Source: Bacteroidales bacterium
Lineage (GTDB): Bacteria; Bacteroidota; Bacteroidia; Bacteroidales; UBA4417
Assembly (NCBI GenBank): GCA_016707785.1
Contig: JADJGZ010000015.1
Span: 79,895 to 143,894 of the forward strand
DNA length: 64,000 nt
Direction: 5' to 3'
The position numbers and the translations under genes were made by a program. Of the stretch, positions 35,267-43,977 are shown in pieces (the stretch's first letter is position 1; every line of letters begins with the position of its first letter). A model generated the notes under the pieces. It ran no database searches. It was not told where the DNA came from and saw only the letters and a list, made by a program, of their open reading frames with translations.

Positions 35267-37240
35267 ATGAAAGAATCCTTTGATCCTATTAAAAATTACG
35301 AATCAACCCGTATAGAAACCGGATTTGTACCACGACAGCAAGCAACCCAGGAAACCTATGACCGGATTGGGTTCATGTCGGGTCTTGAAGTACACCAGCA
35401 GCTGAATACCTCAGAGAAATTGTTTTGTCGCTGCCCGGCAGGGGTGTATCAGAAACCTGATCAATTTGATGCAGAAGTGATCAGGCATATGCGACCAACC
35501 TTAAGTGAATTGGGTGAGTATGACGGAACGGCATTGATGGAATTTAAGACAAGGAAAAATATTGTCTATCGTTTGAAAAATGAGACTACATGTACTTATG
35601 AAGTGGATGACACCCCACCTTTTGGCTTAAATCGAGAGGCTCTTGCCATTGCAATTGAAATTTCGCTTGTTTCAAAGCTGAATATTGTCGGTGAAGTGCA
35701 TATTACCAGGAAGCAATACCTGGATGGAAGTATCCCAACCGGCTTTCAAAGGACTGCTATTATTGGAGTAGAGGGTGAGATTCCATTAAAGAACAAAAAA
35801 ATACGACTGATTCAATTAAGCCTTGAGGAGGATTCCTGCAGGGAAGTCAGTGATATAGGTCATACCCGTGTTTACCGCACGGATAGGCTGGGTATGCCTT
35901 TAATTGAAACAGTGACCTATCCGGACATGGTAAATCCGGAAGAGGTAAAAGAAGCCTGTGATTATATACGTTTTCTGAACAGAAGTACAGGGAAAGTCCG
36001 GACTGGCATAGGGGCAGGGCGTCAAGATGTGAATGTGAGTTGCCGGGGTGGATCGAGGGTGGAAATTAAAGGAGTTGCTCATACAAAATGGATACCGGCT
36101 TTAACCCATATTGAATGTTTCAGGCAATGGTCTTTACTGGCTATCAGGGAGAAGTTACTTGCCAGAGTTTCAGATCCTTCAACCTGGAAGATCAGGTATG
36201 AATACTTTGATTATGACCTTTTGAAAACTAATTATGATCCTATTCGTAAGACGAAAGAGAATAAGTACAAGTTAGCAGCTATCGTATTGCCAAAATTCAA
36301 GGGTATTCTTTCTCATTTTACTCAACCTGGAAAGATGTTCGCAGATGAACTAAGTGAACGGTTGAAAGTAATTGCCTGTATTGAAAAGCCTCATATGGCT
36401 CATTCCGAAGAATTACAGCCCGTCCTGAGTTCCTGTGACTGGGATAAATTGATTCATTTTATAAAGCCATCCGATGATGATGCTGTATTAATCATATGGG
36501 GGCCGGCAGAAGATATGCCTACTGCTCTGGATGTAATCGAAGAAAGATGTATTATGGCTTTTAAAGGGGTTCCGAATGAAACAAGGAAATCGTTTGAGAA
36601 TGGATCAACAATTTTTGAAAGAGTACTGCCTGGTGCCGACAGAATGTATCCGGATACTGATTCTGCTCCCATTCCATTAGAAAATAGTTTCATCGAAAGT
36701 CTTGGACAGAATATTCCAAAGGAAATTATTGACAGATACCATCAACTGATGGAATGGAAAATTCCGGAAGATACTCATACTTATATTTTTAAGAAGAATC
36801 TATATCCACTCATTGAAAGGATTATCCTTGAGTTGGAAATTGATCCTTCCTTTGTTGGCAAACTCTTCGGCCATTCACTGAAATGGGTGGAAGGCCACTT
36901 CAAGCCGGCAGCTGAATTCGACTATAAAGTAATTTATGCCTTATTAAGGTTCCTTAAAAAGGAAAGCCACGATTATTCAATTGCCAAACGAATGCTGCCA
37001 CTGGTTTATCAGTATCCAAAGATGGATTTTGATTCAGTATTGACAAGTATCAAATTCAAAAAGGTTACCAGGGAGCAGGTTCTTTCACAAGTACCTTTCC
37101 TGAAGAAGAAATTTGCTGAAATCAGGATTTCAAAGGGTGATCACGTGGAGAATAACTGGATCATCGGACAAATAAGGAAGAGTGCCGAAGGGAATATGTC
37201 TCTTTCAGTAATTGCAGCAGAAATTAAAGAGATGAAATAA
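35267..37240 (+). CDS. gatE: Glu-tRNA(Gln) amidotransferase subunit GatE (archaeal type)
   Basis: 657 residues, the length of GatE and longer than GatB (about 480). GFMSGLEVHQQLNT (36-49) and KLFCRCP (51-57) open the kinase/transamidase cradle. The middle has the GAD (AspRS-like) insertion found in GatE but not GatB, with PNETRKSF and MYPDTDSAPI. The helical and YqeY-like tail ends with GNMSLSVIAAEIKEMK. GatE activates the Glu of Glu-tRNA(Gln) with ATP and joins ammonia from GatD. GatDE is established as an archaeal system, so this is striking in a Bacteroidota genome. It precedes gatD by 19 bases. Confidence 0.9.
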   Translation: MKESFDPIKNYESTRIETGFVPRQQATQETYDRIGFMSGLEVHQQLNTSEKLFCRCPAGVYQKPDQFDAEVIRHMRPTLSELGEYDGTALMEFKTRKNIVYRLKNETTCTYEVDDTPPFGLNREALAIAIEISLVSKLNIVGEVHITRKQYLDGSIPTGFQRTAIIGVEGEIPLKNKKIRLIQLSLEEDSCREVSDIGHTRVYRTDRLGMPLIETVTYPDMVNPEEVKEACDYIRFLNRSTGKVRTGIGAGRQDVNVSCRGGSRVEIKGVAHTKWIPALTHIECFRQWSLLAIREKLLARVSDPSTWKIRYEYFDYDLLKTNYDPIRKTKENKYKLAAIVLPKFKGILSHFTQPGKMFADELSERLKVIACIEKPHMAHSEELQPVLSSCDWDKLIHFIKPSDDDAVLIIWGPAEDMPTALDVIEERCIMAFKGVPNETRKSFENGSTIFERVLPGADRMYPDTDSAPIPLENSFIESLGQNIPKEIIDRYHQLMEWKIPEDTHTYIFKKNLYPLIERIILELEIDPSFVGKLFGHSLKWVEGHFKPAAEFDYKVIYALLRFLKKESHDYSIAKRMLPLVYQYPKMDFDSVLTSIKFKKVTREQVLSQVPFLKKKFAEIRISKGDHVENNWIIGQIRKSAEGNMSLSVIAAEIKEMK

Positions 37241-37259
37241 TTATTTAGGATTCAAGGAT

Positions 37260-38645
37260 ATGACAGAAGATATTTTCCAGGGATACAAAGGACTGGCACT
37301 TGACGTGCTCAAACAGTTCAATGTCAGGGTATGGAGCCAATGTACAGTTGAAACTTCCAGGGGGACCTTTGTGGGAACAATTCTTCCCAGGGCAGAGAAT
37401 GACGATGACAAACATATCGTCATGAAAATTCCCACCGGTTATAATGTGGGACTGGATATAGAAACTATCCATTCCATGAAGGAAACCGGTTATAAAAAGG
37501 CTAATTATAAGATTCCGGAAAAGGAATTTCCATACACCCAGGGATTACCCAAAGTGAAATTAATCGGAACAGGAGGCACCATCGCATCTCGTCTCGATTA
37601 CAGGACAGGAGCAGTAATTCCTGCTTTCTCACCTGGTGAATTATATGGGGCTGTTCCTGAACTCGCCAGTATCTGTAACCTTACCACAGAGAAGATTTTT
37701 GCTGTATTCAGCGAAAATATGGCACCTGATAATTATAAAAAGCTGGCGGTTGCTATCGGAAAAGAAATTGAAGCAGGAGTAGAGGGGATTGTCATCGGAC
37801 ACGGAACAGATACCCTTCATCACACTGCTGCAGCGCTTACCTTCATGGTTCAAAACTCCCCTGTCCCCATTGTTCTTGTTGGATCACAGCGCTCGAGTGA
37901 CAGGCCCAGTTCTGATGCCGCCTTAAACCTGATGCATGCTTGTACGGCAGCTGGACATGGGGATATTGCAGAAGTGATGGTCTGCATGTTCGGGCCTACC
38001 TCTGATGAATATGGTTTCCTGCACAGGGGAACACGCGTGAGAAAAATGCATTCCAGTTACAGGTCAACTTTCCGCACAATAGGTGATACACCATTAGCTA
38101 CCATTACCAGGGCAGGTGTTGTGCCAATTAAACCAATTTATAACCACCGCCGGAAAGATCGTAAGGCTAAAATTCTTCCTTATTTTGAAGAAAAGGTTGC
38201 CATTGTATATTATTACCCGAATATGCAGCCAGATATCATAGATTCATTGGTCCAAAACGGGTATAAAGGAATTGTTATCGCAGGTACAGGCCTGGGACAT
38301 GTTAATAAGCCAATCTACCCTGCAATAGAGCGAGCTTCGAAAGCAGGTGTCGCTATTTATATGACTGTTCAGACTCTTTGGGGTTATGTTCATATGTTTG
38401 TGTATGACACAGGTCGCGATCTCATGGCTAAAGGCATTATCCCTGCTGAAAATATGTTGCCTGAAGTTGCTTATATAAAACTTGGTTGGGCATTAGGCCA
38501 GACAAACGATCTTGAAGAAGTTAAAAGACTGATGCTAACTCCTATCAATGATGAGATAACTCCACGTGAACCCTATAATGGATATCTTGTTTACCAGGGC
38601 GGAGTGAAGGAAGTAGAGGATTTTATCAAAAGGGTAAGGAAGTAA
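37260..38645 (+). CDS. gatD: Glu-tRNA(Gln) amidotransferase subunit GatD (archaeal-type asparaginase-like)
   Basis: 461 residues. A small beta-rich N-terminal domain (about 1-95) found in GatD but not in plain L-asparaginases is followed by the asparaginase fold: nucleophile Thr107 (GTGGTIAS), Thr183/Asp184 region in HGTDT, and Lys262 in RVRKMH. SQRSSDRPSSDAA is the GatD segment. It releases ammonia from Gln for GatE. The extra domain and the gatE neighbour rule out a simple asparaginase. All catalytic residues are present. Confidence 0.9.
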   Translation: MTEDIFQGYKGLALDVLKQFNVRVWSQCTVETSRGTFVGTILPRAENDDDKHIVMKIPTGYNVGLDIETIHSMKETGYKKANYKIPEKEFPYTQGLPKVKLIGTGGTIASRLDYRTGAVIPAFSPGELYGAVPELASICNLTTEKIFAVFSENMAPDNYKKLAVAIGKEIEAGVEGIVIGHGTDTLHHTAAALTFMVQNSPVPIVLVGSQRSSDRPSSDAALNLMHACTAAGHGDIAEVMVCMFGPTSDEYGFLHRGTRVRKMHSSYRSTFRTIGDTPLATITRAGVVPIKPIYNHRRKDRKAKILPYFEEKVAIVYYYPNMQPDIIDSLVQNGYKGIVIAGTGLGHVNKPIYPAIERASKAGVAIYMTVQTLWGYVHMFVYDTGRDLMAKGIIPAENMLPEVAYIKLGWALGQTNDLEEVKRLMLTPINDEITPREPYNGYLVYQGGVKEVEDFIKRVRK

Positions 38646-38741
38646 TTTGATCGTAGCTTTATAATTAGTATTATGTGGAACCATCAATTTCCCGGCAGGA
38701 ATTTGAAAGATCTTTAATCATGATTAATTGATACATTCCCG

Positions 38742-39131
38742 ATGCCACTTGTAAGAATTGAAATTGAGAAAGGATTTGATTCCGCTTATAGAAAAGCATT
38801 GCTTAATGCGGTTCACAATGCTCTTGTACAATGTATCGGTATTCCTGATCATGATCGGAGGCAAAGACTGATTGAATATGAAGCAGAGAATTTTGAACAT
38901 TCCGGTCGCAGCCAACAGTATACCATCATTGAAATAACCATGTTTAAAGGCCGGTCATTTGAAGCAAAGAAAGCATTATACCGGGCTATTGTTGATCAAT
39001 TAACTCTCAACCCGGGGATTCCGGGGAATGATATTACTATCGTTATTTTTGAACCAGAACTTGAGAATTGGGGTATCAGGGGTGGATTTCCTGCTAATGA
39101 AATAGACCTGGGATTTAATATTTTAGTTTAA
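38742..39131 (+). CDS. Tautomerase family protein
   Basis: 129 residues. It starts MP, so removal of Met exposes the catalytic Pro1 of the tautomerase superfamily. RLIEYEAENFEHSGRSQQY and EITMFKGRSFEAKKALYRAI match the Tautomerase_2 type. The substrate is unknown. It lies 97 bases past gatD, without a strong terminator between them, so read-through from the gatED operon is possible. Confidence 0.88.
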   Translation: MPLVRIEIEKGFDSAYRKALLNAVHNALVQCIGIPDHDRRQRLIEYEAENFEHSGRSQQYTIIEITMFKGRSFEAKKALYRAIVDQLTLNPGIPGNDITIVIFEPELENWGIRGGFPANEIDLGFNILV

Positions 39132-39284
39132 TTATTATTTTATTATTGAATTGGTATTACATCTTGATTGAATCCGGATTAAATATGAATTAAATAACAT
39201 ATTTGATTTCATTGTTAAGATGATTTCAGAATCATTACCTTATTGTAATTATTATTCAAACTCTTATTAACCAATATTTTAATC

Positions 39285-39800
39285 ATGAGAAAATACCTGA
39301 TTTTTTTCCTGGTTCTGATGATGGCTGCGGGAGCCTTGGCGCAGATGGTCAAGCCTTTTGCTGTTAATTCAACCGGAGGGACTGCCATTATCAGTGGAAA
39401 TGTGTATGATTGGTCATTTGCTGAGATGGCTTTGACCGAAACCAGTGTTTCCCCAAACATGATTGTAACAGCGGGTTTGTTACAACCTATTGATCCAAAT
39501 GTTGAGGTACCGGAGCTTCTGGAAACCACGATTTATCTGAATGTTTATCCCAATCCTACAGCTGACCAACTTTACCTGGAAAGTAATTTGAAAGAAGCCG
39601 GTCAATTGATGATTCAAATGTATGACCTTACCGGGCGCTTGATAAAAGATCAAACAACAGAAATGGAAGCAGGGAATCAACTGGAAACCATTGCTATGGA
39701 CCAGTGTACCCCGGGGGAGTATTTACTCAGGGTACTTTTTCTATCTGTTAAGCCTGATTCCAGGTATCAACAGACTTTTAAAATTCAGAAAGTTCAATAG
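39285..39800 (+). CDS. Short secreted protein with T9SS sorting domain
   Basis: 171 residues. A signal peptide (1-19, ending ALAQ) leads to a short domain of about 65 residues of unknown function, then the T9SS pattern YLNVYPNPTADQLYLESN (about 84-101) and TPGEYLLRVLF near the end. The type IX system should export and anchor it. The collagen/S74 gene follows 18 bases later on the same strand; they are likely co-transcribed. Confidence 0.85.
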   Translation: MRKYLIFFLVLMMAAGALAQMVKPFAVNSTGGTAIISGNVYDWSFAEMALTETSVSPNMIVTAGLLQPIDPNVEVPELLETTIYLNVYPNPTADQLYLESNLKEAGQLMIQMYDLTGRLIKDQTTEMEAGNQLETIAMDQCTPGEYLLRVLFLSVKPDSRYQQTFKIQKVQ

Positions 39801-39818
39801 CATTTTAATACTGACAAT

Positions 39819-41950
39819 ATGAAAAAAGGAATATTTACTCTGATATTTGGGTTATTCACTGTCGCCATTCTTTGGGCACAGGTGCCACAAAAATTCAATT
39901 ACCAAGGTTTGGCGCGCAATTCAAGTGGTGCCCCCCTTGTAAGTAAAACTATAAATCTTCGACTGAGTATCCTTGATGGATCAGCATCGGGTCCCGTTGT
40001 ATTTATGGAAACACAGTTGGTGACTACCAATCAATTTGGTCTTTTTAGCACCGCGGTTGGATCGGGTACCGTGATTATTGGCGGTATTTCATCTATAGCC
40101 TGGAGTTCAGGCGATAAATACCTCCGTGTTGAAATGGATCCTGATGGTGGGACTGCCTGGAATAATATCGGGACTACCCAATTATTGAGTGTCCCTTATG
40201 CCATGTATGCAATGACACCCGCCGGTCCCCAGGGTCCTGTAGGTCCGACTGGCCCGGCAGGTCCACAAGGTCCGGCAGGTCCGGCAGGTCCAACCGGAGC
40301 AACTGGTCCTCAGGGCCCTCCGGGAGCAGGAAGCTTGAGTGGTACAGTCAATAAGATTGTAAAATTCACTAATGCAACTGTTGGTGGGGATTCGCAGATC
40401 AGTGATGATGGTACTTATGTTAATGTCGGTTTTTCGACTGCACCTACTATCGGCGCCTATAAGCTGGCATCCAATGGAAATATAAGTATTGTCAATGGGC
40501 AGCTGGGTTTGTACAATTCGTCAAATCAATACCAGGGATATCTTTACAGCCCTTCCAATGGTTCCATCCAATTAGGTTTGCCTGCTGCTTCCACCGGCAC
40601 ATTATCATTTCACAACGGTACGAGCCAGGCAATGACTTTATTCAATTCCGGAAAAATTGTAGTAGGCTCTGCCACTCCGAATGCCTCTAAACTGGAAATT
40701 CAAGGATCTTCCACCTATGGTAGTTCCCTTGGGTTGAAAAATACAGGTGGTGGAAATGAATGGAGTTTCACGTCCCAGGATAATGGCGACATGAAAATCG
40801 TTAAAGTGAATGGCACTACTTTTACACCTGTAACACTCACAGGATCGGGGGCCCTGGGAATCGGAACTACAGCACCTAATAATGGGCTTTTGCATCTCAA
40901 TGCTCCTTCTGATATTGATTATGAAGGACTCCATTTTACACATCCTGGCTCTGGAACACTTGGGTCAGACGGTTTTCTTGTGGGACCATATACAGTTAAT
41001 TCCAATGATTTGGTTTTATGGAATTTTGAAGCTGCAGGGATTTTCCTCGGTACATCTTCACAAACCAGGTTATTTATTGACCAATATGGAAAAACCGGAA
41101 TAGGGAGTACCAGCCCTGATGGACACCTGACAGTTCAAAACGTTGGTTCAGGCCTTGCTTATCCAACCGCACATTTTAAGAATACCAGTGGTACAGGTAT
41201 TTCCTTGTTTGCAGAGAATTATGGTACAGATGCAACTGCTGTATTTACTAATGCTGCCGGTGTGACAAATCCGGCCATAATGGCTAAATTCTTCGATGGA
41301 GGAGCCGGTGACCTTGTAAGAATAGATAATTCGAACCTTGATCAAGGCAGGGTTATCGTTTATGGTGCTAGTTCAGGCACATCTGGTGGTGGTTTCATTT
41401 TTGGCAGTGATTCTTATGGTCTTGCTCTTGGAGACATTCCGAACGGGGGAACCACAATTAATACAATTGCTAATGCTGATATGGATGCCTCCAACAATAA
41501 GATGTTCACTCCCTGGTTCAATGGGACAATATCATTAGGTAGTGCAAGTTATAAATGGTCAGCAGTTTGGGCTGTGAATGGCACAATCCAAACATCTGAT
41601 GAAAGAGATAAGGATAATATTCAGCCTATTAACTTTGGGATTGAGCAGGTTATGAAGTTAAACCCGGTAAGTTTCAGATGGAAAAATGATCAGATTCGCA
41701 TGGGGACAGGCACAAATCTTGGTTTTTTAGCTCAGGAACTCGAAAAAGTGATCCCTGATGCAGTTGTACATGCCACAATACCGGATGAAGAGATAGCCGC
41801 GGCAGCCAGGGAAGGAAGAGGGGAAATCTTGATAAGGATATTTATGGTGTGAAATACACTGAACTATTGCCAGTCCTGGTGAAAGCCATTCAGGAGCAGC
41901 AGGAACAAATTGAGAAACTTCAAAAGGAAATAGAAGTTCTAAAAAAGTAA
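39819..41950 (+). CDS. Secreted collagen-like protein with tail-fibre S74 chaperone domain (one frameshift)
   Basis: A signal peptide (1-20) is followed by a beta domain (about 20-130), Gly-X-Y collagen-like repeats (about 134-166, rich in GPQ/GPA), beta-helix-type repeats, and an S74 peptidase/intramolecular chaperone domain with TSDERDKDNI, which typically trims itself after trimer assembly. As read the frame stops at 41852. Adding one G to the run at 41820-41823 restores GGNLDKDIYGVKYTELLPVL and a coiled-coil end at 41950, about 710 residues. It probably forms a trimeric fibre on the surface. Confidence 0.85.
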
Positions 41951-41969
41951 TATTTTCTTGTTCTGATAC

Positions 41970-42011
41970 AGAACCCTTTTCTCTAAATTACAATAGGGGA
42001 AAGGGTTCTTT
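41970..42011 (+). terminator. Terminator after the S74 gene
   Basis: A 15-bp stem with a few G-U pairs (41970-41984 with 41995-42009), 10-base loop, short T-run. Confidence 0.7.
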
Positions 42012-42044
42012 ATGATTGGTCAGATAAGTTTCAATAAAAACATT

Positions 42045-42052
42045 TATGTTTG
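42045..42052 (+). promoter_or_regulatory. -7 box (TATGTTTG) for the AhpD-like gene
   Basis: A full TAnnTTTG match 40 bases before the ATG; no well-spaced TTG box. Confidence 0.4.
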
Positions 42053-42091
42053 TGAATCATTCATTCATCATTAACCCTTATTTCAATCATT

Positions 42092-42622
42092 ATGGCACTC
42101 ATTCAGCTTATAGATAAAGAAGATGCTTCAGGTCGTGTTGCAGAAATTTATGAAAGTATGCTCAATACAATGGGATTTATCCCAAATGCATTTAAAGTAT
42201 TCAGCCCGTCAGCCCATGTACTTGATAATCAATTCAAAAACCTTGGGTATTTCATGAGACATAAATCATTAGGCGGGAAGTTACTGGCTTTTATACGTTA
42301 TCTCGTTTCCGAACAGGAGCAATGCAAATATTGTGTAGGGATGAATTCAGGCATCCTTTTACAATATGGTGTTCTGCCTGATGATCTTGCATCTGTAAGG
42401 GAGAATCCTTCACTTGCCCCCTTAGAACAAAAAGAGCTTCAACTCCTGTTGTTTGTTTTAAAAGTAATTCGTGACTCTAATAGTGTTGTTCAGGAAGATG
42501 TTGATGCCTTAAAAGAATTAGGTTGGAGTGATGCGGATATTGTAGAGGCAACATACCACGGAACTACTCAGGTGGGTGTGGACAAGATCTTCAATGCATT
42601 CAAAATTGATAAAGAACAGTAA
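42092..42622 (+). CDS. AhpD/carboxymuconolactone decarboxylase-like protein
   Basis: 176 residues, all-helical. The redox motif EQEQCKYCVGMN has Cys78 and Cys81. The usual following His is Asn85 here, so peroxidase activity may be altered or absent. Relatives reduce peroxides with a dithiol partner. The membrane gene follows 47 bases later. Confidence 0.85.
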   Translation: MALIQLIDKEDASGRVAEIYESMLNTMGFIPNAFKVFSPSAHVLDNQFKNLGYFMRHKSLGGKLLAFIRYLVSEQEQCKYCVGMNSGILLQYGVLPDDLASVRENPSLAPLEQKELQLLLFVLKVIRDSNSVVQEDVDALKELGWSDADIVEATYHGTTQVGVDKIFNAFKIDKEQ

Positions 42623-42669
42623 TTGAGAAATCAATATAAAACTAATCCTGACTAATACATCCTTGAATT

Positions 42670-43047
42670 ATGCAAGCAGTCCTGGTTGCAGGCATTACAA
42701 TTGTTAACCTTGCCCTGATATCTTATTCAATTGCCATTTTTACTCAAAGCAGGAGTAAAACTTTAGGCAGGAAAGTCCTGGTTTTTCTGAGTATAGGAGT
42801 AATCCTTGATATTTCAGCAACCATTTGTATGGTCATAGGATCAGGCAAGTTCCTGACCCTTCATGGCATCATTGGTTATACCTCGCTCAGTGGAATGTTA
42901 ACTGACACCATTTTTTCATTTTACTACGCAAGAAAATATGGATTAGGGAAAAGAATTCCCGGTCAATTCAACAAATGGTCTATAACAGCCTATCTTTACT
43001 GGGTGATCGCCTATATAACAGGTGCATTACTGGTCATGTTAAAATAG
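42670..43047 (+). CDS. Four-helix membrane protein of unknown function
   Basis: 125 residues with hydrophobic segments at about 3-24, 35-58, 68-86 and 104-122. A conserved-looking His sits in the second loop (LTLHGIIGY). It is probably co-transcribed with the AhpD-like gene. I recognise no family. Confidence 0.7.
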   Translation: MQAVLVAGITIVNLALISYSIAIFTQSRSKTLGRKVLVFLSIGVILDISATICMVIGSGKFLTLHGIIGYTSLSGMLTDTIFSFYYARKYGLGKRIPGQFNKWSITAYLYWVIAYITGALLVMLK

Positions 43048-43060
43048 ACGAAAGAAGTGG

Positions 43061-43564
43061 CTATTTTTTGATCAGCCGGAAGTCTTCCTTTCTTGCTTTT
43101 CCCTTGTCAATGCCTTCTATCCATGCATGAAGGGAGTCATTGGTTGGATGGGTATATACAATGCGCTGAGGAAAGTCGTGAGCCGGGTTTTCAAAAATCA
43201 TCAGGCTGTCATTCAATGAAGTTAGCCGGAACATCACAGGTTGCCCGCTATTCTGATCAATAAGTGTTGGAATGTAATAGATCTCTCCTCCGGATTCCCT
43301 GATTTCCAGTTTTTCCGAAAATACGGTGTCATTTTTCAGTACCATATATCCCTGACCTTTGAATGTATGTTCATCGGTAATATCCCAAATTTCATAATAA
43401 AAACTATTGCTATCAGCCTGATGCCATTCTCCGATAATCCAGGAAATTTGTTTCATGCGGATGGGTAGCGAGTCAGGAGAAACTTTTTTACTCTGCGTGT
43501 TACATCCAAACCATGAAAACATGAGTACACTGAGAAAAAGTAAATAAAAGTTGAGCGATTTCAT
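43061..43564 (-). CDS. DUF6265-like lipoprotein
   Basis: 167 residues. The lipobox SWFG-Cys gives lipidation at Cys21. The body is a beta-rich calycin-like domain with IGEWHQAD, ESGGEIYYIP and NPAHDFPQRIVYTH, which fit DUF6265 proteins. Function is unknown. It converges with the membrane gene, 13 bases apart. Confidence 0.78.
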   Translation of the reverse strand: MKSLNFYLLFLSVLMFSWFGCNTQSKKVSPDSLPIRMKQISWIIGEWHQADSNSFYYEIWDITDEHTFKGQGYMVLKNDTVFSEKLEIRESGGEIYYIPTLIDQNSGQPVMFRLTSLNDSLMIFENPAHDFPQRIVYTHPTNDSLHAWIEGIDKGKARKEDFRLIKK

Positions 43565-43977
43565 ACAGAGGAATTATTAATCATTTGGCAAGATGGATAT
43601 TATGGAGCAATCTGGCAAAACAGGAAGTATCATGACTCATTTCTAAATCAAAAATACAAACTGTTCCTATATGAATGGTTGAAAAGGATGGTTTTGTCAG
43701 TATTTTTAAGTTTGATTCATTTATCAATATGGTTTCCTGTTTTTGAAGATTTGCTTTTAATATAGAAATGTAAAGAGTGCGATTCAGTTATCCTGGTACA
43801 TTCCGATGGGATCGTAAGATGACAGATCGAAAATAGAAACTCACTGAAACCCTTTCTCCAATACCTATGGGAAAGAATTACACCTGTTAATGAATGCGCA
43901 TTTAAGTAAATAATTGATTGTTTTGTTTTCACACATATTGGATAATATTGTAAATTGCTGTTCATAATCTTATTCCT
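43565..43977. other. Intergenic region before the flavoprotein gene
   Basis: About 410 bases. An 82-codon minus-strand frame (43717-43965) has no domain, signal peptide or biased composition and is probably chance. No RNA gene or repeat was recognised. Confidence 0.4.

Noticed and set aside
35267..37240. GatB instead of GatE
   Set aside because: The length of 657 and the GAD-type insertion are GatE traits, and no gatA or gatC is nearby.
37260..38645. Plain L-asparaginase instead of GatD
   Set aside because: The extra N-terminal domain, the SQRSSDRPSSDAA segment and the adjoining gatE fit GatD better.
43717..43965. 82-codon minus-strand frame
   Set aside because: No signal peptide, domain or composition bias; it lies in an intergenic gap.
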